64,000 bases of DNA, taken from NCBI RefSeq assembly GCF_900167155.1, contig NZ_FUXU01000009.1:35985-99984 (forward strand), in the 5' to 3' direction. The notes under the pieces were generated by a model that saw only the letters and a list, made by a program, of their open reading frames with translations, made no database searches and was not told the DNA's origin. The number at the start of each line of letters is the position of its first letter. Position 1 is the first letter of the stretch. Below, piece after piece: positions 15,563 through 24,769 of this stretch. This DNA is from Enterovibrio nigricans DSM 22720. GTDB lineage: Bacteria > Pseudomonadota > Gammaproteobacteria > Enterobacterales > Vibrionaceae. The translations under genes and the position numbers were made by a program.

Positions 15563-18355
15563 ATGGTGACGACATCTGACAACCCGTTGATCCTTGTCGA
15601 CGGCTCTTCTTACCTTTACCGCGCGTATCACGCATCTCCAAACTTGACCAGCCCAAAGGGTGAACCGACAGGTGCTGTTTATGGCGTAGTTAACATGCTG
15701 CGCAGCCTTGTAAAGCAGTACCCACAATCCAATGTGGCTGTGATTTTCGATGCGAAAGGCAAAACATTTCGTGATGACATGTACGCGGAGTACAAGGCAA
15801 ATCGTCCACCGATGCCTGAAGATTTACGATGCCAGATCGCCCCATTGCATCAGATCATTGAAGCGATGGGCTTTCCCATGTTGGTGATCGAAGGCGTTGA
15901 GGCTGATGATGTTATTGGAACATTAGCGACGCAAGGCTCACAAGCCGGCATGCCAATCCTTATCAGTACTGGCGATAAAGACATGGCTCAGCTGGTGGAT
16001 GAGAACGTCACACTCATTAACACCATGACGAATGTCATCATGACGCCACAAGGCGTGCACGATAAATACGGCTTTGGCCCAGAGCATATCATCGACTATT
16101 TGGCGCTGATGGGCGACAAAGTGGATAACATCCCTGGCGTGCCGGGCGTAGGTGAGAAAACGGCTACTGCGCTGATCGCCGGCATTGGCGGTTTGAGTAC
16201 GCTGTTTGAGAACCTAGATAAAATTGCGGATTTGGGTTTCCGTGGTTCTAAAACCATGGCGAAAAAGCTGGAAGACAACAGAGAGAATGCGTACCTCTCT
16301 TATGAATTGGCAACCATTAAATTAGATTGTGAACTGCCTTATACCCCGGAAGAGTTAATCAACCGTAGTGCAGATAACGACAAATTAGTCGCGCTGTTTA
16401 CTGAACTGAATTTCAAACGCTGGCTGGCCGAAGCACAAAGTGGCAGCGCGGGTGTTGATGCCGTTGCGGAGCGCGCAGTGACAGGCTCCTCATCCACTGC
16501 GACAACCAACGCGCCTATGACTTTTGATGCGGCATCGATTGATTGCAGCCTTTACGACACGATTCTGACGGAAGAGAGTTTCCGTGCGTGGATGGATAAG
16601 CTGGATAAGGCGGATGTGGTTGCGTTTGATACAGAAACCGACAGCCTCGACTACATGGAAGCAAACCTCGTCGGGATTTCCTTCGCAGTGGCTGAGGGCG
16701 AAGCAGCATATCTCCCTCTAACACACGATTATCTTGATGCACCTAAGCAGCTGGATCGTGATTGGGTGCTGGCTGAAATGAAGCCTTGGCTGGAAAGTGC
16801 GGGCGCACTGAAAGTGGGCCAAAACCTGAAATATGATGCAAGTGTGTTGGCACGCTATGACATTGCGATGAAAGGCATTGCTTATGACACCATGCTGGAA
16901 TCGTATGTATTTAACAGCGTGGCTGGCAAGCATGATATGGACAGCTTGGCGATGCGTTACCTTCAACATAAATGCATCAGCTTTGAAGAAATCGCGGGTA
17001 AAGGCAAGAAACAGCTGACTTTCAATCAAATCGAAATGGATCAGGCCTCGCCATACGCTGCAGAAGACGCAGATGTGACCTTGCGACTGCACAATGTGCT
17101 GATGGCGCACTTGAATGCTGATGAGAAGCTGAAAGTCATCTTTGAACAGTATGAAATGCCACTGGTTCCCGTGCTGTCACGCATGGAACGTCATGGGGTA
17201 CTGATCAGTGCCGATATGTTGGCTAAACAGTCCAAAGAAATTGCAGTGCGTTTGGATGAACTGGAGAAAGAAACGTTTGAATTGGCGGGTGAAGAATTTA
17301 ACCTGAGCTCTCCTAAACAGCTTCAAGCTATCTTGTTCGAAAAGATGGGCTTGCCAGTCATCAAAAAAACGCCATCAGGCGCGCCGTCGACGAATGAAGA
17401 AGTGCTGCAAGAGTTGGCTCTAGACTACCCGTTACCTAAACGCATTCTGGAATATCGTGGACTGGCGAAACTGAAATCGACCTATACCGACAAATTGCCA
17501 AAGATGGTGAAAGCAGCGACAGGTCGAGTTCATACTTCTTATCACCAAGCGGTTACGGCAACAGGGCGTTTGTCATCTACCGATCCAAACTTGCAGAACA
17601 TTCCTATTCGTAATGAAGAAGGTCGCCGCATCCGCAAGGCATTTATCGCTCCTGCGGGTAAAGCCATTCTGGCGGTCGACTACTCGCAAATTGAATTGCG
17701 TATCATGGCGCATTTGTCAGGTGATGAAGCGTTAATTGATGCATTCCGTCATGGTAAAGACATCCACAGTGCGACTGCTGCAGAAGTGATGAATATTGAT
17801 ATTACAGATGTCACGTCTGAAATGCGTCGTCGTGCGAAAGCCATTAACTTTGGCCTTATCTATGGCATGAGTGCATTTGGTTTGGCCAAGCAATTGGGTA
17901 TTCCTCGTGGCGAAGCACAGCAATACATGGAGCGTTATTTCGAACGTTATCCGGGTGTTCGACAATATATGGAATCAACGCGGCTTCAGGCATCAGAGCA
18001 AGGTTATGTCGAAACCATCTTTGGACGTCGCCTGCAGTTGCCAGAAATAAAGTCCAGTAATGGAATGCGTCGAAAAGCCGCTGAGCGTGCAGCGATTAAC
18101 GCCCCAATGCAGGGGACGGCTGCGGATATTATTAAGCGTGCAATGATTCTCGTTGATGCATGGATACAGCAACAGCCAGTAGGCCGTGTCGCGTTGATCA
18201 TGCAGGTACACGATGAGTTGGTGTTGGAAGTAGATACCGAACACCTGACGGATGTTGAGCAACAGGTTTGTAAGCTGATGGAGTCAGCTGCTTTACTTGA
18301 AGTTCCTCTGGTTGCCGACTCCGGGAGTGGCGAAAATTGGGACCAAGCGCATTAA
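15563..18355 (+). CDS. polA: DNA polymerase I
   Basis: PolA fills gaps and removes Okazaki primers. The 930-residue protein has all three domains. The 5'-3' exonuclease starts at [14 protein letters not shown], with IFDAKG and YKANRPPMP. The 3'-5' exonuclease is catalytically intact in appearance (DTETDSL near residue 355, and YAAEDAD). The polymerase domain carries motif A DYSQIELR, motif [15 protein letters not shown] and motif C QVHDEL. Length and start agree with E. coli PolA (928). Spot 42 and two sRNA candidates lie downstream, as is typical at this locus. Confidence 0.98.
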   Translation: MVTTSDNPLILVDGSSYLYRAYHASPNLTSPKGEPTGAVYGVVNMLRSLVKQYPQSNVAVIFDAKGKTFRDDMYAEYKANRPPMPEDLRCQIAPLHQIIEAMGFPMLVIEGVEADDVIGTLATQGSQAGMPILISTGDKDMAQLVDENVTLINTMTNVIMTPQGVHDKYGFGPEHIIDYLALMGDKVDNIPGVPGVGEKTATALIAGIGGLSTLFENLDKIADLGFRGSKTMAKKLEDNRENAYLSYELATIKLDCELPYTPEELINRSADNDKLVALFTELNFKRWLAEAQSGSAGVDAVAERAVTGSSSTATTNAPMTFDAASIDCSLYDTILTEESFRAWMDKLDKADVVAFDTETDSLDYMEANLVGISFAVAEGEAAYLPLTHDYLDAPKQLDRDWVLAEMKPWLESAGALKVGQNLKYDASVLARYDIAMKGIAYDTMLESYVFNSVAGKHDMDSLAMRYLQHKCISFEEIAGKGKKQLTFNQIEMDQASPYAAEDADVTLRLHNVLMAHLNADEKLKVIFEQYEMPLVPVLSRMERHGVLISADMLAKQSKEIAVRLDELEKETFELAGEEFNLSSPKQLQAILFEKMGLPVIKKTPSGAPSTNEEVLQELALDYPLPKRILEYRGLAKLKSTYTDKLPKMVKAATGRVHTSYHQAVTATGRLSSTDPNLQNIPIRNEEGRRIRKAFIAPAGKAILAVDYSQIELRIMAHLSGDEALIDAFRHGKDIHSATAAEVMNIDITDVTSEMRRRAKAINFGLIYGMSAFGLAKQLGIPRGEAQQYMERYFERYPGVRQYMESTRLQASEQGYVETIFGRRLQLPEIKSSNGMRRKAAERAAINAPMQGTAADIIKRAMILVDAWIQQQPVGRVALIMQVHDELVLEVDTEHLTDVEQQVCKLMESAALLEVPLVADSGSGENWDQAH

Positions 18356-18410
18356 TCCGCACTATTGAGCGGGATGTAAATCACATAAGCACTTAAATTT
18401 TATAGCGAAA

Positions 18411-18436
18411 AAAAGCCTGTGAAAACAGGCTTTTTT
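18411..18436 (+). terminator. polA terminator
   Basis: Stem AGCCTGT/ACAGGCT with GAAA loop followed by six T. Confidence 0.9.
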
Positions 18437-18537
18437 ATTGTCTGCTGCTAACCAAAAGAATACAGAATGGATAATTATGTGAAAAAAAATTACGTAAAGG
18501 GTTTTCTTAATCGGCCATTTGATATACAGTAAATGAC

Positions 18538-18645
18538 GTAGGGTACAGAGGTAAGATGTTCTATCTTTCAGACCTTTTGTTTCACGTTATTGGATTTAGC
18601 TGATTCAGCAGCCCCGGTCGACGAATGTCGACCGGGGCATTTTTT
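18538..18645 (+). ncRNA. spf: Spot 42 small RNA
   Basis: Spot 42 is an Hfq-binding sRNA repressed by cAMP-CRP in E. coli; it represses galK and many catabolic genes when glucose is present. The first 40 bases (GTAGGGTACAGAGGTAAGAT onward) match E. coli Spot 42 almost base for base. The RNA ends in a perfect terminator stem (GCCCCGGTCGAC/GTCGACCGGGGC, loop GAAT) and a T-run. Size is about 108 nt, as expected, and the polA-spf-engB position is conserved. A TACAGT -10 is at 18525-18530. Confidence 0.96.
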
Positions 18646-18800
18646 ATGCGCCAAATTCAATCCTGAAGTCCTTCTCCAATATTAAGTTAATTTCCGTAAA
18701 TACATATACTTATATTCATATCATGACCTTCAGTTGTATTTTGTTATCTTTTATTAGAGTAATTACTTTAAATTGAATTCAGTGACGTTATAATGACCAC

Positions 18801-18901
18801 TGCTTCTTGTTCTTGATGTGTTTCGGTGGCCTGTTACTGACTTTAAACAGGTGACCACACGTTGTTTCAAACCGATTTGAATCTTCAAATCGGTTTTTTT
18901 T
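18801..18901 (+). ncRNA. Candidate small RNA between spf and engB (candidate A)
   Basis: A perfect TATAAT at 18789-18794 is followed by about 100 bases with no plausible gene and then a strong intrinsic terminator: AACCGATTTGA paired with TCAAATCGGTT (18870-18880 with 18885-18895) and eight T. Between them lies a second stem-loop in which GTGG (18826-18829) and CCTGTT pair with AACAGG and CCAC (ending 18858). A U-rich linker separates the hairpins. This is the classic shape of an Hfq-dependent sRNA. The -35 is weak. I do not recognise the family. Confidence 0.6.
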
Positions 18902-19133
18902 ATCCATTCTTTTCTGTAACTCAATTCCAGCTCTTTCGTCATGAAAGAACATGTAGCAAACTTGATATTTATCGATAAAAAATAAGTTTGTGTTTTTTTT
19001 GAAAAAACACAAAAGATCAGTGTGTTAATTCAATGGATTGAAAAAGGATAAAGAGAAGCGTAGACAGATTAGGCGTGTAGCCACGGGGCAAACTTGCAGG
19101 GTTGGGAAAGATCACTGACACTCAGAGTATAAC

Positions 19134-19190
19134 GACTAAAACAAACCTCCTATTTCTCTCCCGTTACCCCACCCATGAGGTGGGGTTTTT
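19134..19190 (+). ncRNA. Candidate short small RNA upstream of the engB 3' end (candidate B)
   Basis: A strong plus-strand terminator (ACCCCACC/GGTGGGGT at 19166-19173 and 19179-19186, loop of 5, then five T) has no gene before it. A TATAAC at 19128-19133 could be the -10, giving a transcript of about 50 nt. Its single-stranded part is pyrimidine-rich and contains CCTCC, an anti-Shine-Dalgarno motif. In Aliivibrio salmonicida a short sRNA, VSsrna24, lies roughly 600 nt downstream of spf; this may be its counterpart. The 5' end is uncertain. Confidence 0.45.
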
Positions 19191-19223
19191 ATTTCTCAGG
19201 AGAAACCCTAGGCGTGAGACAAT

Positions 19224-19889
19224 TTACGCGTCTGATTCAGCGTTATCATCATTGTCCTGTACTGACTCTTCAATTAGGCCTTCGAGAGGGGGAAAATACC
19301 AGCCATCCAACTTCTTGCGAAGCTTGTCGACACCAATGCCTTTTAGCGATGAATAAAGCTCTACTTCAACATCGCCGCCAAAATCTTTGGCTGCTTCACG
19401 CACTTTCTGTAGTTCCGCTTTACGCGCACCGCTTTTTAGTTTGTCACATTTGGTGAGTAGCGCCAGGACAGGCAGATTGCTATCCACGGCCCAGAAGATT
19501 AAGTCTTGATCCAGCTCTTTCAATGGGTGACGGATATCCATCAATACCACCAACCCTTTCAATTGTTGGCGTTTTTGTAGATATTCCCCTAAAGACTTCT
19601 GCCACTTTTTCTTCAATTCCAGCGGCACTTGTGCAAAGCCATACCCTGGCAGGTCAACAATGTGGCATCCCTCATCCACTTTGAACAGGTTGATCAATTG
19701 CGTACGACCAGGGGTTTTACTGGTTTTAACTAGACTTTTGTGGTCGCACAATCTATTGATTGAACTAGACTTACCTGCATTAGAGCGACCCGCAAAGGCA
19801 ACTTCTATGCCTGTGTCCGCCGGAAGCGCACGGATGTCGGGTGCACTGGTGATAAAGTGGGTTTTGCGATAGTTGAGTGAAGGATTCAC
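19224..19889 (-). CDS. engB: Ribosome biogenesis GTPase EngB/YihA
   Basis: EngB is an essential GTPase for 50S subunit assembly. The 221-residue protein has G1 [10 protein letters not shown]3 DLPGYG, and G4 TKCDKL, with a [14 protein letters not shown] segment identical in style to E. coli YihA. Start is GTG at 19889 after a GGAG site; it gives [12 protein letters not shown], aligned with the E. coli N-terminus. The gene is divergent from cytochrome c4, the usual arrangement. No clear minus-strand terminator follows. Confidence 0.95.
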   Translation of the reverse strand: MNPSLNYRKTHFITSAPDIRALPADTGIEVAFAGRSNAGKSSSINRLCDHKSLVKTSKTPGRTQLINLFKVDEGCHIVDLPGYGFAQVPLELKKKWQKSLGEYLQKRQQLKGLVVLMDIRHPLKELDQDLIFWAVDSNLPVLALLTKCDKLKSGARKAELQKVREAAKDFGGDVEVELYSSLKGIGVDKLRKKLDGWYFPPLEGLIEESVQDNDDNAESDA

Positions 19890-20038
19890 TGTTAACTCCG
19901 TCTCGACTTTATGTAGTCGACTGATTACTTTTATGTGAAATTGTGTAAAATGACCGTGCTCGGTTTTTGCTCAACGATTGTATCACGATGTCGTTAGCAC
20001 CGTGGTATTGGAAGCTTGATAATTATAAACGGAATGTC

Positions 20039-20656
20039 ATGAAGAAATTAGCGCTACTACTCAGCTTATTCGCTAGTTTTACCGCCTTTGCGCAAGGAGA
20101 TGCAGAAGCCGGTAAAGCAAAATCAGCCACTTGCGCCGCATGCCACAGTGCTGACGGCAACAGTTTAATCGCTGCAAATCCCGTGTTAGCTGGTCAGCAC
20201 GAAAATTATTTATTTAAGCAGTTAACAGAATTCAAACTCGGCATGGAGACTGGCGGTGAGCAGGGTCGTTACAATGCCGTGATGGCGGGTATGGTTGCCC
20301 CTCTTTCTGAACAGGATATGGCTGACTTAGCGGCGTTCTATTCTTCTCAAACGGCCAAACCGGGCACGACACCTGAATCGTCGATTGACGTGGGCGAAGA
20401 ACTTTACCTCGCCGGTAATAAAGAGCGTGGCATCGCAGCATGCATCGCCTGTCATGGTCCGCGTGGTAACGGGACCGCGCTTTCTGGTTTTCCTAAAATT
20501 TCTGGTCAACATGCAGAGTACGTGCAAACCCAGCTTGTGATGTTCCGTGATGGTGTACGGAATAATGATCTCAATGGCATGATGCAAATTGTGGCATCAA
20601 AGCTGACAGATAAAGAAATCGAAGCGATTTCTCAATATGTTGGTGGCTTACACTAA
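20039..20656 (+). CDS. Dihaem cytochrome c4
   Basis: This is a periplasmic electron carrier of 205 residues with a signal peptide (1-18, ending in AFA) and two c-type haem domains. Haem-binding motifs are CAACH (near residue 37) and CIACH (near residue 135), each followed by the methionine-ligand segments typical of c4 (MAGMV and MMQIV). Cytochrome c4 passes electrons from the bc1 complex to terminal oxidases. I start at the ATG at 20039, which begins the signal peptide and follows CGGA; the longer open frame from 19967 is not needed. Confidence 0.93.
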   Translation: MKKLALLLSLFASFTAFAQGDAEAGKAKSATCAACHSADGNSLIAANPVLAGQHENYLFKQLTEFKLGMETGGEQGRYNAVMAGMVAPLSEQDMADLAAFYSSQTAKPGTTPESSIDVGEELYLAGNKERGIAACIACHGPRGNGTALSGFPKISGQHAEYVQTQLVMFRDGVRNNDLNGMMQIVASKLTDKEIEAISQYVGGLH

Positions 20657-20684
20657 GCTACGTCGTTATAGATAAAACCAGATA

Positions 20685-20709
20685 AAAAGGCAGCTAAGCT
20701 GCCTTTTTT
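20685..20709 (+). terminator. Cytochrome c4 terminator
   Basis: Stem AGGCAGC/GCTGCCT with a TAA loop, followed by six T. Confidence 0.85.
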
Positions 20710-20889
20710 CGTTTCAATTGCCTATTTTTCCATGCTGTTTGTGAGCGAACCGCTATTCTTTCGCAAGAAATTTGCTTGAATACTTGTCGTTTTTATTTTT
20801 TGTTCTATCTTTCAGTTAGATAAAAAACACACGCATTATCGCCATGTCTAAATTGTGATGCATCGCCTGTTTTATGTTTATTAGATGCG

Positions 20890-21264
20890 TAAACTTACTC
20901 AAGTCGGCAAGGACATCGACAGGGAAAAGGACAATCAGGACGATATCGCAGGGCGGCGGTAAGGATACAAACGGATTTTGGCGTGGAACGCCTCAGTGAT
21001 CAGGGCAGATTGTTGTCGGGATGACACAATGTGCGAAGGATTCGCGCATATGGATACCTTCTCGGACGAAGGAAAGGACACACACCAGGATGGTGACGAA
21101 GACAGGGTGTCGTGAGTAGATAACTCAAATAAAAATGGCAGGACGCCTTATTACAAAAGGAAATTTGTTCACCGGGATGTGGTGTTACTGTTAGGGATGA
21201 AAACGGTAAATTGCCGTTCTTAGGAACGCTATAGAGCGACAGGCTTTGCCTGTCGCTTTTTTCT
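20890..21264 (+). ncRNA. csrC: CsrB/CsrC-family regulatory RNA
   Basis: This RNA sequesters the translational regulator CsrA through repeated GGA motifs. About 19 GGA triplets, mostly AGGA, AAGGA or GGGA, occur between 20910 and 21222, far more than expected in 370 bases. The region has no coding frame of its own and ends in a perfect terminator AGCGACAGG/CCTGTCGCT with six T (21235-21262). In E. coli csrC lies between engB (yihA) and yihI, exactly the interval here; Vibrio species have several CsrB-type RNAs, so csrC is a positional name. The 5' end is estimated from a weak TTGTGA/TTTATT promoter at 20853-20882. Confidence 0.88.
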
Positions 21265-21315
21265 TATTCAGCTTTCTGTTACATTTCCGCCATTCAATTT
21301 GGTGTAGAACCCCCC

Positions 21316-21963
21316 ATGATCCTTGAATGCCCGCTTTGTCAGTCTGCACACATTGCTGATTTTGAGCAGGACAGGCGCCGTCGCTACTTCCGTTGTCAGA
21401 CATGCCTTTTGGTCTTTGCCGACCCAGAGTGCTTGTTACCGCCAGAAGAAGAAAAAGCCGTTTACGATCAACATGAAAATATTGTTGAAGATGAAGGCTA
21501 TCGCGCTTTTCTTGGGCGTTTGGCAACCCCGCTGATGCACAAGCTCGGTAATGGTGCTTATCAAGGATTGGACTTTGGGTGTGGCCCAGGCCCTGCGTTA
21601 GCAGCAATACTGACGGAGGCGGGTCACAACATGATGGTGTATGATCCCTATTTCGCGCCCAATGCAATCGCATTGGAAAGGACATACGACTTTGTCACTT
21701 GCACTGAAGCCATTGAACATTTTTATATGCCTCACAAGGAATGGAGACTGTTGTTAAGTTTGGTAAAGTCCGGAGGATGGTTGGCTATTATGACCAAGCT
21801 TGTGATCGATGCTGACGCTTTTAAAAGCTGGCATTACAAAAACGACCCAACCCACGTGAGCTTCTTTAGTCGCGAAACGTTTAGCTACTTAGCGGACCGT
21901 GATGGTCTTGACGTGGACTTTGTTGGTAACGACGTAATTTTACTAAGGAAGAGAAACGAATGA
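21316..21963 (+). CDS. Class I SAM-dependent methyltransferase
   Basis: The 215-residue protein has an N-terminal zinc-ribbon-like pair of CxxC motifs (CPLC at 5-8 and CQTC near 27-30), then a Methyltransf_23-type fold with the SAM-binding GLDFGCGPGPAL near residue 85 and the acidic VYDPY loop. A TEAIEHF motif follows. The substrate is not evident. The stop overlaps the yihI start by four bases (ATGA), so the two genes are coupled. Confidence 0.82.
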   Translation: MILECPLCQSAHIADFEQDRRRRYFRCQTCLLVFADPECLLPPEEEKAVYDQHENIVEDEGYRAFLGRLATPLMHKLGNGAYQGLDFGCGPGPALAAILTEAGHNMMVYDPYFAPNAIALERTYDFVTCTEAIEHFYMPHKEWRLLLSLVKSGGWLAIMTKLVIDADAFKSWHYKNDPTHVSFFSRETFSYLADRDGLDVDFVGNDVILLRKRNE

Positions 21964-22502
21964 CCCGCAAGAGAAAAGCCCGCAAAGTTGGCTCTGAAGG
22001 GCCAGCGCAATATGCTGATAAGTCACTGAGCCGCGAAGATGTTGCATCACTTGCGCGTAAGCGTAAAAATCGCCGCAAAGGTTTGAAAGCTGGCTCTCGT
22101 CATTCTGGTGGTAAAGAAGAACAAGCGCGTTTAGCACAGCAACAACGTGACCCGCGCCTTGGCAGCAAGAAGCCCATTCAACTGGTTGTTGAAGCAAAGC
22201 CACATCCAAAATCAGCAGCAGCGAAGAAAGCACGTAAATTGAGTGCAGCGCAAGAGCTGGAGATGCTGGAAAACGATGCACAATTAAATGTACTGCTTGA
22301 TCGTATTGAAAACGGTGAAAGTCTGGGGGCGGGCCTGCAGTCTTATGTGGATGAGAAACTGGATCGTATTGAAGTACTGATGAAGCAACTGGGTATCTTC
22401 GATGACGAAGAGCCAGAAGAAGATAAGCCGGTGAAGTCAAAACGCCGTGGCGATGATGATTTGCTGGCTGAGTTTGAAAACATCAAATTTGATCAGGAGT
22501 AA
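21960..22502 (+). CDS. yihI: Der GTPase-activating protein YihI
   Basis: YihI activates the GTPase Der (EngA) and so regulates late 50S assembly. The 180-residue, very basic N-terminal half (TRKRKARKVGSEG, RKRKNRRKGLKAGSR) and acidic C-terminal half match E. coli YihI. It is translationally coupled to the methyltransferase and followed at once by the DUF2489 gene. Confidence 0.93.
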   Translation: MTRKRKARKVGSEGPAQYADKSLSREDVASLARKRKNRRKGLKAGSRHSGGKEEQARLAQQQRDPRLGSKKPIQLVVEAKPHPKSAAAKKARKLSAAQELEMLENDAQLNVLLDRIENGESLGAGLQSYVDEKLDRIEVLMKQLGIFDDEEPEEDKPVKSKRRGDDDLLAEFENIKFDQE

Positions 22503-23000
22503 GTGTTGGAGACTCTTCCTTTAGGTGTTGTTGCGCTTGGTGGCGTAATCATTCTTAGCTTGGCGGTGTATGCAGGCTGGTTGTTAGCGAAATTACGCCA
22601 ACAAACCAAAACGCAGCAAGCGGCCATGAATGAAGCCATCAAACAGCGTAACCTGAAAATCATTGAAAGTGTGGATGTGATTGCGATGGCGACGTTGCAA
22701 GAGCAATGCGACTTGTCGGAAGCTGCGATTCGTCTCTACATGATCATGGATCACCTGCAAGGAGAGAAGCGCGTCGAATTCCCTACGCGTTTTCCCGCAC
22801 TGTATGAATTGTATGATGTGGTGAAAGACATGCCACGCGGCGATGCGCGCAAAGACATTCCCAAAAAGGAACGTATGCGCCACGACATGAGCCGCATGAA
22901 AGCAGAGTCTCGCCTTCAGCAAGCTATTCATACTGAACTGGAGGAAATTTTGGCATTCACGGGTGCCAAAATGACCCCAGTGAGAACACTTGTCAGCTGA
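22503..23000 (+). CDS. DUF2489 membrane-anchored protein
   Basis: The 165-residue protein has one N-terminal membrane segment (about 8-28) and a cytoplasmic helical domain with coiled-coil character. This fits DUF2489, found between yihI and hemN in Vibrio. Function is unknown. Start is GTG directly after the yihI TAA, or the next codon TTG; AGGAG at 22495-22499 fits either. The basic RxxxxKKERMRHDMSRMK region is notable. Confidence 0.8.
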   Translation: MLETLPLGVVALGGVIILSLAVYAGWLLAKLRQQTKTQQAAMNEAIKQRNLKIIESVDVIAMATLQEQCDLSEAAIRLYMIMDHLQGEKRVEFPTRFPALYELYDVVKDMPRGDARKDIPKKERMRHDMSRMKAESRLQQAIHTELEEILAFTGAKMTPVRTLVS

Positions 23001-23057
23001 ACAGTACGATCAGCTCAACAGATTTACCGGGCGAAGCCCGAGAAAGATTCATCCGCG

Positions 23058-23117
23058 ACCGGAGAGTGTGTAAAAATACAGCTGAGCATTTTAGCTTGGG
23101 TGGATTACCTCTCCGGT
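23058..23117 (+). other. Long inverted repeat in the hemN leader
   Basis: ACCGGAGAG (23058-23066) is complementary to CTCTCCGGT (23109-23117), a perfect 9-bp stem around 42 bases that contain a smaller AGCT-to-AGCT stem. It ends 25 bases before the hemN ATG. There is no T-run, so it is not an intrinsic terminator; a structured 5' UTR is possible. Confidence 0.4.
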
Positions 23118-23141
23118 TGTTTATTTTTGGCGGGAACATAG

Positions 23142-24515
23142 ATGTCTAAGCAGCAAATTATTTGGGACCAGACACTGATTGAGAAGTATAACTACTCAGG
23201 TCCTCGTTACACGTCTTACCCTACCGCACTGGAATTTCACGAAGTGTTCACTGCGGCTGAATTTGACATGGCGTGTACCCAGTATCCAGAGCGTAATTTA
23301 TCGCTCTACGTACACATCCCATTCTGCCATACCCTTTGCTATTACTGCGGCTGCAATAAAGTCGTAACCCGCCATGCTCACAAAGCGGATGAATATCTGG
23401 ATGCGTTGGAACTCGAAATTCGCCAACGTGCTTACTTGCTTCGCGAACGTAATGTCACCCAATTGCATTGGGGGGGAGGTACACCGACCTTCCTGACAAA
23501 AGCACAAATATCACGTCTCATGTCTTTACTTCGTCAGGAGTTTCGCCTGTCTGATGACGCAGAGATCAGCATTGAGGTCGATCCACGTGAAGTGGAGTTG
23601 GATGTGCTAGACCACCTGCGTGCGGAAGGCTTTAACCGTCTGAGCATTGGGGTACAGGACTTTGATAAAGCGGTTCAGAAAGCGGTTAACCGTGAACAAG
23701 ATGAAGACTTTATTAAAGCCATGGTGGCGCGCGCTAAAGATCTAGGCTTTCGCTCAACCAATCTGGATTTGATTTATGGCTTGCCGCACCAGAATGTTGA
23801 GACATTTGCGAAAACCCTAGAACAAGTGCTGACGATGAAGCCTGGTCGCTTGTCCGTGTTTAATTACGCGCACCTGCCGCAGCTTTTTGCCGCGCAGCGT
23901 AAGATCAAAGAAGACAAGCTACCATCACCGCGCGAAAAATTGGCAATGCTAGAGCAAACCATCTCGACGCTGACAGGCGCGGGTTATCAGTTTATTGGTA
24001 TGGATCACTTTGCGTTGCCGGATGATGAGCTTGCTGTCGCGCAGCGTGAGGGCATTCTTCACCGTAACTTCCAAGGTTATACCACGCAAGGTGATTGTGA
24101 CTTACTCGGCATGGGTGTGTCGGCGATCTCTATGATTGGCGATTGCTACGCGCAAAATCAAAAAGAGCTGAAAAAGTACTATCAACAGGTTGATGAGCAG
24201 CGTCATGCTTTGTGGAAAGGTGTGATGTTGGATGCCGATGATTTGCTGCGTCGTGAAGTGATCAAGTCGTTGATTTGTAACTTCGCGCTAGACAAGCGTA
24301 CGATTGAGCGTGAATTCAATGTGGATTTCGACAGTTACTTTGCCGAAGACCTGGGGCTCCTCAAGTGCTTTATTGATGATGAATTGGTGACTGTTGATAC
24401 GGATACCATAGCTGTCACGTTGAAAGGCCGATTGTTGATTCGCAACATCTGCATGTGCTTTGACACCTATCTGCGAGATCGTGCCCGCCAGCAGCAGTTC
24501 TCTCGCGTGATCTGA
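23142..24515 (+). CDS. hemN: Oxygen-independent coproporphyrinogen III oxidase HemN
   Basis: HemN is a radical-SAM enzyme that decarboxylates coproporphyrinogen III without oxygen in haem synthesis. The 457-residue protein has the CX3CX2CXC cluster motif at Cys62, 66, 69 and 71 (CHTLCYYCGC), the same numbering as E. coli HemN, followed by the GGGTP motif. Start at the ATG at 23142 gives MSKQQIIWD and is preceded by GGCGGGAA. No clear FNR box was found in the leader, but a long inverted repeat lies there. Confidence 0.97.
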   Translation: MSKQQIIWDQTLIEKYNYSGPRYTSYPTALEFHEVFTAAEFDMACTQYPERNLSLYVHIPFCHTLCYYCGCNKVVTRHAHKADEYLDALELEIRQRAYLLRERNVTQLHWGGGTPTFLTKAQISRLMSLLRQEFRLSDDAEISIEVDPREVELDVLDHLRAEGFNRLSIGVQDFDKAVQKAVNREQDEDFIKAMVARAKDLGFRSTNLDLIYGLPHQNVETFAKTLEQVLTMKPGRLSVFNYAHLPQLFAAQRKIKEDKLPSPREKLAMLEQTISTLTGAGYQFIGMDHFALPDDELAVAQREGILHRNFQGYTTQGDCDLLGMGVSAISMIGDCYAQNQKELKKYYQQVDEQRHALWKGVMLDADDLLRREVIKSLICNFALDKRTIEREFNVDFDSYFAEDLGLLKCFIDDELVTVDTDTIAVTLKGRLLIRNICMCFDTYLRDRARQQQFSRVI

Positions 24516-24540
24516 TTCTTTCGTACATCGAAAAACAAAA

Positions 24541-24567
24541 AAAGCCGCATGAAGCGGCTTTTTTTGT
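24541..24567. terminator. Bidirectional terminator after hemN
   Basis: AAGCCGC/GCGGCTT stem with ATGAA loop, seven A on the left and seven T on the right. It serves hemN and the minus-strand add transcript. Confidence 0.9.
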
Positions 24568-24587
24568 GCAGGTTAGCGAATGCTCGC

Positions 24588-24710
24588 TTACACACTGCCG
24601 ATACTGATTACCGCCAGCACCACAGCAAGGGCTGCCGCGGCCAGTTGACCTGGACCCGCAGCAACAATTTCATTCGCAGTCAGCATTGCGTCGAACATAA
24701 AGCGTCTCAT
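24588..24710 (-). CDS. Possible 40-residue membrane protein downstream of add
   Basis: An ATG-to-TAA frame on the minus strand encodes 40 residues: a short polar N-terminus (MRRFMFDAML) and a C-terminal hydrophobic helix rich in Ala, Val, Leu and Ile (about 22-38). It lies 59 bases after the add stop and just before the bidirectional terminator, so it would be on the add mRNA. The ribosome-binding site is weak; the in-frame ATG at 24698 has GAG upstream. I do not recognise it. It could be chance. Confidence 0.35.
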   Translation of the reverse strand: MRRFMFDAMLTANEIVAAGPGQLAAAALAVVLAVISIGSV

Positions 24711-24769
24711 ACGGCGTTAGTCAAAAAACGGCAGCATTGCCGGTGTTGTTGTATACATTTGGGATATGT

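Noticed and set aside
18788..19012. 74-codon minus-strand frame in the polA-engB gap
   Set aside because: Low-complexity start, no homology recognised, and it runs across the sRNA candidate and its terminator; judged a chance frame.
20740..20770. VarA/UvrY-type operator before the csr RNA
   Set aside because: TGTGAGCGAACCGCTATT has one plausible arm only; the second arm does not match CTTACA.
21191..21685. 164-codon minus-strand frame
   Set aside because: It is antisense to the csr RNA terminator and the methyltransferase gene and has no recognisable domain.
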